Shown: positions 11,139-21,432 of the stretch, piece after piece
Position numbering within the stretch: position 1 is the first letter of the stretch
How the letters are laid out: every line of letters begins with the position of its first letter
Origin: Chromera velia
Taxonomy: Eukaryota; Sar; Chromeraceae
Assembly (NCBI GenBank): GCA_018398765.1
Contig: JAHBMJ010000124.1
Coordinates: 83,744 to 136,563 of the forward strand
Reading direction: 5' to 3'
DNA: 52,820 nt
The notes under the pieces: model-generated
Seen by the model: the letters and a program-made list of their open reading frames with translations, nothing else
The model's database searches: none
Told to the model about the DNA's origin: nothing
Translations under genes and position numbers: made by a program

Positions 11139-11423
11139 TTACAACAGCAACAACCCGCGGACTCAATTAATGAAGCAAAGACGCAGCCCGCGGAGACTAA
11201 CTTCAACAGATTTGTTCACCTGCCAGATCCAGTCATAGGAACACAAGAAAGGCCACACAAAGACAGAAAGACTCAATCTATTTATGCAAGCAAGCTTCCT
11301 TCTCTAGACTTATCCAGTCTTTCGAACAATAGAGGGCACATGGCGGTACAAATCAAAAAAACACGCGATATAAAACACCAGCTATCATCTATGCTGCGTA
11401 CTAATCTGTCAACCACCTGGTGA
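11139..11423 (+). CDS. Coding-like exon fragment inside the 2.6-kb element
   Basis: An open frame without ATG follows an acceptor-like TTCAG and runs about 94 codons to TGA. It begins QQQQPADSINEAKTQPAE and includes NRFVHLPDPVIGTQERPHKD and NNRGHMAVQIKKTRD. Its base composition and balanced residue use contrast with the AT-rich, stop-dense surroundings. It looks like an exon captured by, or left from, the host element. The family is not recognised. It could also be an accessory ORF of the transposon. Confidence 0.4.
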   Translation, partial: LQQQQPADSINEAKTQPAETNFNRFVHLPDPVIGTQERPHKDRKTQSIYASKLPSLDLSSLSNNRGHMAVQIKKTRDIKHQLSSMLRTNLSTTW

Positions 11424-11545
11424 TTCAGTGGTGAAAGGAAGGGGCGCCACCTGAAAAGAAAAGCCGTACCAAATAATTAATTCATTTACTAATTCATAGT
11501 CTATCTATAGTGAAATAGCTATAGGGCTAGCTATATGGTGAAGGC

Positions 11546-11890
11546 TACCCTGCAAGGACCTAGGAATTTAGACAGGACTTTAGAGGAATTTAGACAGGAA
11601 TTTAGAGGAATTTAGCTAGGAATCTAAAAGAATTTAAAGACAAAAATTTAGCAATTTTTGAAGGTTAATTTCTCGTGAACTATGATGAGTTAGAACTTGA
11701 TATTAATGGTGCTTATAGGTCTAATATAGATTTATAAGCACAATTAAAATCAAGTTCTAATTCATTATAGTTCACGAGAAATTTATCTTTAAAGTTTAGG
11801 AATGATGAATTTAGAGGTCTAAATTCCTTTAGATTCCTAGCTAAATTCCTCTAAATTCCTGTCTAAATTCCTAGGTCTTTGCAGAATAAG
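11546..11890. repeat. Palindromic foldback element (CCTGCAAG...CTTTGCAG)
   Basis: A near-perfect palindrome. The left arm starts TGCAAGGACCTAGGAATTTA and the right arm ends with its complement, TAAATTCCTAGGTCTTTGCA. Both arms carry short repeats of GGAATTTAGA, and the centre contains the inverted pair CTCGTGAACTATGATGAGTT / ATTCATTATAGTTCACGAG. It is the intact relative of the repeats at 1033-2270. No clear target duplication was found. Confidence 0.75.
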
Positions 11891-12317
11891 GTGGTAGAGA
11901 AAGGGTTGAATACTAGAGGTAAAAGCTTAGGTTGAATTATTAAAAAAAAAAAAATTAAAAATTAAAAACCCTTTTTATAGAGTTGTTAAATCATTTAGTC
12001 TTTACTTAAATGTCATAAACGACAAATGTTAGTATCGACACTTGAGCTTGCAATGACACTAAGTGTCAATAACATTTATGTTTTTGTATAGTGTCGACAC
12101 TTACTTTTTTTTATTTGTTACCATCTTGTGCTGGAACTTTTGAGGCAATAATGAGGAAAAAAGTTTGCTAAGTCAAACCCCTTACCACCTAAACCTTCAA
12201 ATTATAAGCATTCATTGATTTTTAAACATAGTAAACATTGACTAAACAAAAATTGAAACTGATGAAACATTTTATGAATAAAGTTGACTGGCTTTTTATA
12301 AGTCTTTAAGGAGCCGG

Positions 12318-13335
12318 CTACACCAATCCTGTAGGGTTACACAATCACTTTTTTCAAATTGTTTTGTTAGTAATACACATTGTTTTGTTACACATTTTAA
12401 TACAATTTTGATGAATGAATTAGTACACGCTTTAGTGTGAATTAATTCAAACTATCACTTTTAAAAATGCATTATTATACACTTTAGTATGTATTAATTG
12501 TAAGTGTCATTAGGTTTCATTAGGTTTTAACTGCATGAAAAGATGCTTTATGGGGCTAAGGTAAGTTAAAGTCGATCTACAACCGTTTGCAGCTTGAAAG
12601 TTTAACTTACTCATTGAAATTTTGTCTTTTAATTGCTGTCTCTATGATTTTTTGTCAAATGCCGTCAAATGCTCGGTGACCTAGTCGGTGACTATATTTG
12701 ATTCTCTTTAGATTTAAGTATCATTTAACTAATAGTCACTGTGTTTGTGAAACTTTCTTTATCTCGATTGTGTTTCACCAAGACCGATTAACTCTTGATC
12801 AGCCTTTGAAAGACGGGGTAACCGATGCAGTAATTGAAGACTCGTCAGGCGATGTCATTGTCAGCCATGATGAGATGTCATCATAAATTAAATGATTTAA
12901 GCGTTCAGGCCAGATTTGGCCCCAGAATAATTGATGACGTCACGGTAACCGCTGTGCATATGAATGCTATATTCAGTAGTATGACAATCTTACTGAGTCT
13001 ACTGCATTTATGGTAGCTTTAGAAGTATATTTGAGTGATATTAAGCATACTAAGCAACCATTTTAGATCTTTCAAACAGTTTTTTACTCAGTTTTTACTC
13101 AGGTTTTACGTTTAGATCGATTTTTTAAAAGCTTTATTTTACTAGTCATTTTATAGCTTTGAAAGGCTGTCGGGCTTTAGAGTGTTTGGTGTAGAATTAG
13201 TACATACTTTGATGTTAAAACATTTGTCTAGAATTATTGCACACTAATTGTTACACACTTTTATGTGTAATAAAGGGGGGGTCAGAGGTAATTGTTAGAC
13301 ATTTAACTTTATGTAACACTACAGGATTGGTGTAG
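12318..13335. mobile_element. 1.0-kb unit with 17-bp perfect TIRs, nested
   Basis: CTACACCAATCCTGTAG (12318-12334) is repeated inverted at 13319-13335. GAGCCG directly precedes and follows the unit (12311-12316 and 13336-13341), suggesting a short target duplication. The interior is AT-rich with words resembling TTTAGTGTGTATTA in both orientations. A 62-codon frame at 12698-12886 ends in an acidic stretch and is not recognised. Nested in the 2.6-kb element. Confidence 0.55.
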
Positions 13336-13738
13336 GAGCCGCATGCACGGTTGGGGACGGTCGGTACGAAAAACGTATTGCATGCTAGTAAAAATGCCGT
13401 CTTTGCTTAAAAGTGTCGCTATAAGTGTCAGTGTCGACACTTTAGTAATTGAAAGTGTCGACATATGACAGTACTGACATTTAACAACTCTACCTTTTTA
13501 TTTTTTTTTTTTTAAGTGCACACCCTAGACAAAGATCGATGTTGTCAGTGCACACTGGACATTTACTTAGCGATGAAAGCAAATTTAGCAGATGTAACTG
13601 GGATGTTTAAGAATTTACCTGAGACTGCTTCGGCACTAGCTTCGGCATGCTTTAAAGTTCCCACTAGAGTTCATAAACAGTGATGATATAAACTTGAAGT
13701 CGCCAGTGAATCGCCACCTATTGTTGGACTGGCCCGCT

Positions 13739-13910
13739 TCAACTTGCCTTCAAGAATGGGGGGCCATTAGAGATTAGCAGCATCATTAGCTCTTCCTCTG
13801 CCGTGCATCTTCTGACGACCTCCCAATGTAGCTTCATATCGATCAGCAAAGAGATGGGTCGCGGGTTTTCGTTTCTGAATCGGATGACAAAAGTGGCCCG
13901 AGGGGGCATG
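13739..13910 (-). CDS. Possible small exon or gene fragment
   Basis: A 56-codon frame from ATG at 13910 to TGA reads MPPRATFVIRFRNENPRPIS, then LLIDMKLHWEVVRRCTAEEE. Residue use looks coding-like, but there are no partner exons and no domain is recognised. It lies just outside the right end of the 2.6-kb element. It may be a gene remnant. Confidence 0.25.
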
Positions 13911-13959
13911 TCTAAACTAGTGTCTAAACTACACGTACAGGCGCATGCAACGCCCATCT

Positions 13960-14708
13960 GGCTTTCCTGGTATGCTTGGTTGCAGTGGCACGAAGGTTTT
14001 CTGTCTCAGGGAAGTGGGCGTAAATACTTATCAATCGACAACCTTGTCGACAAATTGAATTAGCGGCAAAAAAAAGCACGCACCGGCACTTGGTATGCAT
14101 CCCGTTGGACCACGACCTTCCTTCCTCCTTTCTTTCCTGTCCATCATCGATCTAGCAAGTAGTTGACACTCAACGGAAAATGGTAGAGGAGACCACAAAA
14201 AAAGAAAAAAAAAACAAAACACAAAACTCCTCACTCTATGCATCGCCTGAACAGGAGGGATGCAGCAAGTCAGTCTGCGGTGCATGAACACACTGAGAAG
14301 GGGGGGGGGTGCGGGAGAGTCAGGAAGCTTGGAGAAGGGGGGGTAGTAGCAGGCCTCAACAAAATCAAGGAATGTGACGAAAGCAGACGTGAAGGGGAGG
14401 TGTAAAGAGGGGGCACTGCCAGTGCATGAATAGAAAAAACAAAGAGATGGGGGGAGGGGGGGGTGTCGTCAACATGCGTGCCTGCATGTGCTCACTGAAT
14501 AATCAACAGACAGACGAAAAAAGCGAAAGACGGTCACCGGACTGACAGCTGGATGCGCTAAAATCGTCAGAAAAGAAAAGAAAAGAATGAAGAGGAGAGA
14601 AAAGAAAAGAGTGCAAGAAGGACTTCTGCGTCTTGTTTGCCAATGTATTTCTTCGACGTGTCACTTTTCTTGGGAGCCCCCTGACAGTCTGACTGGGAAA
14701 AAAACAGT

Positions 14709-14739
<31 letters not shown>

Positions 14740-16574
14740 TACCAAAAGAACAACCCCCCGCTCTGCTGACACTCACAGACGAACACTCTGGAACAAAAAA
14801 AAAGATTCAGTGACAGAAAGAGAGAGAGGGTCTGATCGTGCCTTCCAGGAATAAGCGACAATATGGCATTGCCACAGCTTTTGTTACAGCAGCAGCGTAC
14901 GAAAGGAGTAGAGGGGGGATAGACAATACAAAAAAGCCTACCCGCACAGCCTGAGCGAGTGCGCGTGCAGGACAAAAGAACGAGGGATCAGAGACGAATA
15001 GACGCGGGGGGGAGGTGGAAAAGATGAGAAAAAAGAAGAGACGGAGAGATGATTAAGGAGAACATGGGAACCTCTCCGTTGCACATACACAAATTAATGT
15101 TCTGGCTGCCCCCCTCTCCTCCCTCTGCTACCGTTCAAGCCTCGTCTCTTTTTTTCCTGTGCATAGGAAAGAAGCACAGGGGGAAAGACAGAGAGACAGG
15201 AAGCAAGCAAGCAGCCTGCCGGAACGCCTCCTGCTCGGGGCGTTTGCCTGAATCGCCTTTGGATTGAATGGAAGAGCCTCTCTCAGCTGGTCTTGTTTTT
15301 TTTTAATTTTGCGTTTGCTGTGCTGACCTGCTTTGTCATGGAAGGGGGGGAGGTTGAGATGGATGTGTAGGGATATTTTGATCCGTTTGGTGCGTCGTGC
15401 GTGCGTCATCTTTCTCTCCTTTCGATAGAGGAAGAAAGGGGTAAGGAAACACAGCGGTCGTTGACTCTCGCAAAGGCTCTTTCTTTCTTTCTTTCTTCAA
15501 AAAGGGAGAGGCCTCGGGGGAATGCGGGAGGAGGGCAAGAAACGCCCATCATCCATCTCTCCTACGTGCAGGCAAAAAAAGGAAGGGAAAGAACGTCTGT
15601 CTGGGTGTTTGCTTCTTTTCAGTTTCTTCTTCTGTTGCTGCTATGGTTGAGACAGAAACTCGAAAGGAACCAAGGACGAAGAGAGAAGAGAGAAGAGAGA
15701 CGGGTGGAAAGAAGGAGGAGGAGGAACAAAAAACGGCAGTCTTGCAGTTTTCATGTGAACTGCCCTCAAGACGAAAGGAAGTCATTCCGCCAAAAGCTCA
15801 GCGCGCAAACCAACAAAATCTGTAGAAAGAATCCTTCGACCGATTACTTCACCAAACCGTCGGTCAGTCAGTCGGTCAGTCAGTCAGTACAGAAAGAGGA
15901 GTTCTGTTCCAAGAACCCGACCCGACTGAACACCAGACAATAGGCAGACAGTCGTTTAGACAATCAGGCAGACAGGCACACATTGTGTCAAGAAAAACAG
16001 ACGTGCGCGAAGAGAAGAAGCCTGCAATATTGTTTTGACTGTCTCCTTGCGCAGCTTTCTCGTATGCTTTTGTTTTCCTCCTTCTTCGATCGACAAACTC
16101 GGCACAACACCCATCCCTCTCTCACACACTGCCCTTCACATGGAAGAGCGGGATGGGCCGAAAGGTACGTCGAAGGAACAAAAGAAGCGAAGGAGGAAAT
16201 CAAGCAAGTGTGGTGAAAGATTAATTTTATTTGCGATGACGACCTCAAGACTACTAGACAAGGCGGAAGCTCTCTTTGTTTCTTCCTTTTGTCATCAAAG
16301 CAGATGGACAGGAGGAAGAAAGATATTTGAATGCTTCCTTCCTTCACAGAGAAATTGAGAAGATACCACGGACGGATGGAGGACCCAACTTGCTGCATTC
16401 CTTCAATCCTGACACCTCGATGGATCGATCGGTCTTCTAACAAGAACAATAGAAGAGGTCAGTGGCCAAGTGGCCGCCGGTCGTTCTCTCTTCGACAAAA
16501 GACGACAGACAGAGAGTAGAAGCGCCACACGCACAGATCGATACAGACTGCGCACAAAACGCGACACACGAGGC

Positions 16575-16619
<45 letters not shown>

Positions 16620-17470
16620 GATAAAGAACGTCCGGACGAAAAATCTCAGAAAAGAAGAGAGGAGCAAATCGAAGAACACAAAGAGAAGAAAAAAAGACGA
16701 GAAAAGGAAGGAACACCAGAAAGAAAGGGACGAAAAAACTTCACTCCGAGGAAAGGCGTTCCCTCATTTCAACGAAGTGCGCAGAGAAGATAGAAAGGAA
16801 AAGAGAAGCAGATTGATAAACAGACAGGCAGGCAGACAATGCCTCTTTGTTAACACGAAAGTCTCCCTACCTGAATGGATGGATGGAAGAAACACTCCCA
16901 CACACACCCTTCCACCCCCGTTGCCTCCCGCCTCCTCCCCCCGAGGGCCGTTAGAGGATCAGACAGACAGACAGACTCAGTCGAGTCTCCTCATCATCAG
17001 TGAACAAAGAAATGAATGAGCTGAGGGGGGGGGGATAGATGCAAACTCCTCATTCCTTCCTTCCTTCCAGCACTCTCTCTGTCACAGCACCCACACGACG
17101 ACATGATCTGGAAGCGAATACAATGGGGGAACTCAAATCGAAATACAAGCCTGCATGACAGAACGACAGCAGCCATCTGCTTTTTCTCTCATGCAATTAG
17201 ATCCTTCCTTCCTTTTGTCCTTTCTTCCAACAGAACAACAACAACGGTTTCCCCCTCTCTTCCCGCAAACTGAGAGAACATTCCAGACAGGCACAATTGA
17301 GCATCTGTCGAGTCGATAAATAGAGCAAACACGCATGTAGATTCACCATGCAACCCAAGAATCGCATAAATACCCTCGTACACTCTTTACCTTCTTTACT
17401 CCTTTCTCTCTCTCCCTTGAGAGTACGGAGATAAGCCAGGAAAGACGGCCGCAAGGAGCCCAAATCGAAG
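13960..17470. other. Intergenic, simple-sequence rich
   Basis: The only structure seen is low complexity: (CT)n at about 14715-14740, GTCAGTCA runs at about 15862-15890, (GA)n at about 16575-16615, and long purine-rich stretches giving lysine/glutamate frames. It lies 3' of the CDK gene. No gene could be supported. Confidence 0.5.
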
Positions 17471-17472
17471 AA

Positions 17473-18004
17473 TCAAATCCTGAGGTCGAATTTCGACCTA
17501 TCGACCTCAGAGAAGTACGGGTGTTTGAGTGCATCAAAGACGTCAATTCTCTTTTTGGGACAGAGGACCAACAGCTTGATCAAAAGATCACACCCAGACT
17601 CTCCCAGCACAGGACGGAGAGACGACAGCCGCTCAGGCAGAACGTCCCTCCATTTAGGGAACGTCGAGCGGAACTCCGGAAGCTCCGTCACACCAGGCCA
17701 GCTCTCTTCGGTCGGGGTGCCCCGCAATCTGCATGCATTTACTTTCATACAGATATTTACTTTCACATTCTGTATCGAAAAGAATTCTGTATGAAAGTAC
17801 ATGCATGCTTCGGTCGGGGTGCCCCGCAATCTGCATGCAGCAAATGAATGCAAGCACGATCGAGTCGTTAAGTGTCACTTCAGTGTGGCTGCCACTCGGG
17901 GGTCTTGCAGTCGTCTTGTACTTGCAGTGTCACGTCGGCCCACATCTCTTCTCGCTCATAAGCGCCCACACCCAAAAACGAACACACACGCGCACACACA
18001 CGCA

Positions 18005-18080
<76 letters not shown>

Positions 18081-19002
18081 GAGAGAGAGAGAGAGAGAAG
18101 AAGAAGAAGAAGTCCGAGATGCACCTGAAAGCAGAGGATGGCATCCGCACACAAACTCACGGAAAAGAAAGGCCACAGCGGAAGAAGAGAGGAGAGTGTG
18201 CAGGGTTAAGGAAACAAATGAACTGAAGAAGAATTGGAGGGAGACCAATGCGACACACAAAGACGCAGTGGTAAAGATAAAAAAACCCGATAACCAAAGA
18301 GAGTCATGCCGACCTAAAGATTTTGAAGAGAGTGTCGATTTCGCTGTCCCCTGGAAAGAGAGGTCTTTTGGAGACCATCTCAACGAAGATGCACCCGATA
18401 GCCCAGACGTCGACCTTGCCTGAGTACCCGGTATCTCCCAAGAGGATCTCGGGGGGCCTATACCACAGAGTCACGACTTCATGAGTCATGGGCCTCTTGG
18501 CCATTTGGATCGGCCGGGCGAGGCCGAAATCGGCCAGCTTGACTGCTCGGGGCGTGCGGTCGGGGTTTAATTTTACGAGTACGTTCTGCGGTTTCAAGTC
18601 CCTGTGGATAACCTTCCGGGCGTGACAGTGCGCACAGCCAAGAAGCATCTGGAAGAGGAAACTCGCATGGTACTGTGGTTCCACGGGACCTCTTGAGACC
18701 TCCCGCATGTAACACCGGAGGTCTAGGTCACAGAGCTCAAATACCAAATGGAGCTCCAGTCCATTGATGATAAGTTCAAGTAATCGGACGATATTTGGGT
18801 GAGAGAACTCACGGAGAATCGCGATTTCCCGGATGGCTGTGGAAGGCACACCTTCCGTCTCTGCATCGAGACGGATTCTCTTTATCGCGACACTCTCCCG
18901 AGTCTCTGTGTGAATGCCTCTACGCACAACCCCATACGTACCCTCACCTAAGGGCGGCTCAAAGACGACGTACGAACCTAACAAGAAGGACTCTGCCTGC
19001 AT
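17473..19002 (-). CDS. Cyclin-dependent kinase, PSTAIRE type, two exons
   Basis: Exon 1 is 19002-18314 and exon 2 is 17728-17473. The join restores FKIFRLRGTPTEESWPGVT, and the total of 945 nt gives 314 residues, the usual CDK length. Features: glycine loop GEGTYGVV (residues 19-26), catalytic Lys41 (VAIKRI), cyclin-binding helix PSTAIRE (53-59), HRDLKPQN (133-140), DFGLA (158-162), activation-loop Thr173 in MTHEVVTLWYRPPE, and the CDK C-lobe ending ALKHPYFSE. These residues indicate an active Ser/Thr kinase controlled by cyclin binding and Thr173 phosphorylation. The PSTAIRE helix points to the CDK1/2 class. The 585-bp intron contains CA/GA microsatellites and a duplicated 3' splice site. 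A divergent promoter is shared with the gene at 19683. Confidence 0.93.
17706..17839 (-). repeat. Duplicated 3' splice site and exon-2 start of the CDK gene
   Basis: A 32-bp segment covering the end of the intron (TGCATGCAG) and the first 23 bases of exon 2 occurs identically at 17706-17737 (the true junction) and 17808-17839 (inside the intron), 102 bp apart. The spacer contains a 13-bp inverted repeat, TACTTTCATACAG (17740-17752) and CTGTATGAAAGTA (17787-17799). Use of the upstream acceptor would insert extra sequence into the kinase between helices of the C-lobe. Confidence 0.9.
17997..18112. repeat. (CA)n(GA)n(GAA)n in CDK intron
   Basis: A compound microsatellite of CA, GA and GAA units within the CDK intron. 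On the sense strand it reads TTC, TC and TG runs. Confidence 0.9.
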
Positions 19003-19682
19003 TTTTCTTGGTGAGTTCCTTTCCTTTCCTTAAGGCCCACCCACCCGTCTCCTTCTTTACCCGAAAGAGCGAGTAACTCTACTCTCTTCTCTCAAGCTTG
19101 CCAGAGAAAAACAAAAGACAGAAAAGACTGACGTGTAGAATGTCCGGCTAAGGGTTCTCTTTCTCGTCGACAGACATGAGTTCAGTACACAGCTATTCCG
19201 ACTTCTATATATTAATCATTGAACGGCGACTTTCTCGAATGGCTTCTAAACACTCGAGTGCGTTTTCTTCAATGTCGCAGTCGACCTGATCGATCGAACG
19301 CATGCACAAAATACCTGGCAAAGTTTTTGTGTCAGGCGATGTCAGGCGCGCGCGCGCTTGAATGCCTGGGCGCGCGTTCCTTCTGTTTTTCCGAGCGCTT
19401 TTCGAAAATTCCTTGGCTAAATAATTCCTTCAATTAATGCTTAATTTCCATGCATGCACGGTACCGATACAGCATGCAGGCAGACGACGGTTTTTTTTTC
19501 TAGAAAGTGACTTCAATGAGTACGATATGTAACATTTCGTTGAGCCGATCTACGTTGTGCAGGAAACTGTCGCTTTTGCGCTCCAGCTCTTTCGTGCCAA
19601 CTGGGCAGTATAGACAGAAACAGGCATCTGTCAAAGTCGATCCGAAGGAACCCGCTCAAATTTCTCCAGACAGTACGTCGAG
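19003..19682. promoter_or_regulatory. Divergent intergenic region with GCATGCA motifs
   Basis: This 680-bp stretch separates the start codons of the CDK (minus) and the secreted protein (plus), so it should hold both promoters. It carries GCATGCA at 19300-19306 and 19472-19478, and the full palindrome TGCATGCA at 19451-19458. TGCATGCA-type words are known targets of some ApiAP2 factors in apicomplexans; use here is inferred. No clear TATA box was picked. Confidence 0.45.
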
Positions 19683-20435
19683 ATGAGAACAATCGCTGCT
19701 TCTCTGGCTGTCACAATGGCGGCTTTCTTCCTCACTCCCTCGGAGGCTATCGACTTCAAACTGAAATCCCATGTGTCCTCCAGGGGCGCAGACAGACTGC
19801 AGTTCATGCGCTTGATCTTCCCGGATCGGGAAGCCTGCGCGACCTTCTACATGGACGCCGCCAATGACCCAGCAACCAATTGCACCATTACAGACGCCTG
19901 CAGCAAGACCAGCATGACTTATATGGTCTCGAAGGCCCCTCAGTCCTGTACCGTCAGCGTGAAGAGAGATCCCAAGCACCTCCCTGCCACCAGTTTTCTG
20001 TCCTCGACCTTCGCGAGCGGAGGTTACCAGGAAAGGTTCTTTAACATCGAACCCACCAAGTCCATGTTTGTGATGAAAACAAGCACCTACGGTACGGATA
20101 CCGGGCGCAGCATGATTTCTCTGAACTACAAATTCAAGGAGGCTTGCGTCAATGACTTTGTCAAACTATCCCAGACGAGCTGCAAAGTCATTTCTGCCTG
20201 TACCGCCGACGCTCTGTCGATCAAACTGGTCCAAGAGAAGAACCCTGGCAGTGATGAGATGGGTCTCTGCTACATCAACAGCATCTCGGATATGAGCTTT
20301 GTGAGCGTGAATGTTGACGCTCACACAACGTACAATCTCCTCGAGAGTCAGCAAACTGCCAGCAGTGAGGCCGCGGAAGTCTCGGAGTCCATCAAAGAGC
20401 AAGTGACCGCGGCACCCACTCTCCTCGAGGCCTAA
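19683..20435 (+). CDS. Secreted protein with two four-cysteine modules
   Basis: An intronless 250-residue frame. The N terminus MRTIAASLAVTMAAFFLTP followed by SEA is a good signal peptide with cleavage near residue 22. The mature part has two related modules. The first has Cys at 52, 67, 73 and 89 (EACATFYM...NCTITDACS...SCTVSV). The second has Cys at 154, 167, 173 and 196 (EACVNDFV...SCKVISACT...LCYI). The shared pattern is EAC-x(n)-C-x-I-x(2)-AC-x(n)-C, which implies an internal duplication with probably two disulphides each. The tail (about 215-250) is Ser/Glu/Ala-rich and likely disordered. No transmembrane segment or GPI signal is evident. The family is not recognised; an extracellular or organelle-lumen role is inferred. 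Confidence 0.85.
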   Translation: MRTIAASLAVTMAAFFLTPSEAIDFKLKSHVSSRGADRLQFMRLIFPDREACATFYMDAANDPATNCTITDACSKTSMTYMVSKAPQSCTVSVKRDPKHLPATSFLSSTFASGGYQERFFNIEPTKSMFVMKTSTYGTDTGRSMISLNYKFKEACVNDFVKLSQTSCKVISACTADALSIKLVQEKNPGSDEMGLCYINSISDMSFVSVNVDAHTTYNLLESQQTASSEAAEVSESIKEQVTAAPTLLEA

Positions 20436-21432
20436 ACTCGCCTAGCTGTGCATAAGTCTTCCTTCAGACTCTTTGAATGGGAAGAAGAACATACAACACA
20501 CAGAAAGGACAGGCATCTGTCTGACAAGAGCAGCTCTCCTTCAATCGTGCATGAAATGAAGCTGACAGCCCCGTATAGAGTGAATTTCAATCGGCACGAA
20601 AGTCGTCATCACAAATCATGAGAATCGAGAAGGGGGCTGGATCATGCTCGGTCGATCTGCCCACAAGAAGTCAAGCCATGATAAATGCAAGGACGCATAT
20701 GGAAACCATTCCATCCAAACCTAGATCCAAACTTCTTTAGCTCTGTACTAGGCTGTGCACGTCTCCATTTCATTTAGAAAGCTTATTGTTCTATCTATGT
20801 CGTTGACTTTGCTTCAGCATCTTGATAACATAGGACCCAGAAATCCTTAGTAGTCCAATAAGAGTAGAACCCGTGCTGCAGCTAGCGCCGCAGATCATCT
20901 ATCAGTTATGGCAGTGGCGGGCCCAATCTAGGGATCAAGAAAAGATCCCTGGAAAAATCTCAGTAAAGATCGGTCACAAATTGGTGCCAGAGAATATCAA
21001 ACACTTAGAAAACTACGCTAGGAACTTATATTAAAAAGATGTCCCGTTCCTCCAGAAAACTGACTTTCTGAAGCTTTTTATAATTAGATAACAATTTTAT
21101 TGCATACTTAAATTTTGTTGTGGATCGAGCTCAACGTGTCTTTCTCTTAATTCTAGCTCTTAATTATAACTAACTAGCTAGCTAACTAACTAATCGACTT
21201 AGTCTATAGCCAATTCATAAAACAGTTTTTTTTACACTATATAGATAGCTAGTTATAGCTATGTTCATACAAACAGCATTTGGTTAAACAAACGAAATGT
21301 GATACAGTTTTTATATATAATGTGTCATGATTTGTTGAATAGCATTTTGTTTTACAATATTTAAAGTTTAATTCAAACATATACAAACATAGATGAACCG
21401 GATTTATAAAACAAGTACTTCTATGGTGAAGA
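20436..21432. other. AT-rich convergent intergenic region
   Basis: About 1 kb between the 3' ends of the secreted-protein and LRR genes. It becomes strongly AT-rich after about 20750, with TAACTAGC-type short repeats at about 21165-21195. It probably contains both 3' UTRs. No gene, TIR or LTR was recognised. Confidence 0.5.

Larger units (their letters stand above)
10905..13528. mobile_element. 2.6-kb hAT-like element with 8-bp TSD
   Basis: The left end CTAGGGTGTGCACTC plus an A-run is inverted at the right end (T-run plus AAGTGCACACCCTAG), giving TIRs of about 26 bp with one mismatch. The bases just outside are ACAAAGAT on the left (10897-10904) and ACAAAGAT on the right (13529-13536): a perfect 8-bp target duplication. 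An 8-bp duplication with a G-rich end is typical of hAT DNA transposons. No transposase is readable, so the element is non-autonomous. It contains an ORF fragment (11139-11423), a palindromic foldback (11546-11890) and another inverted-repeat unit (12318-13335). Confidence 0.8.
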
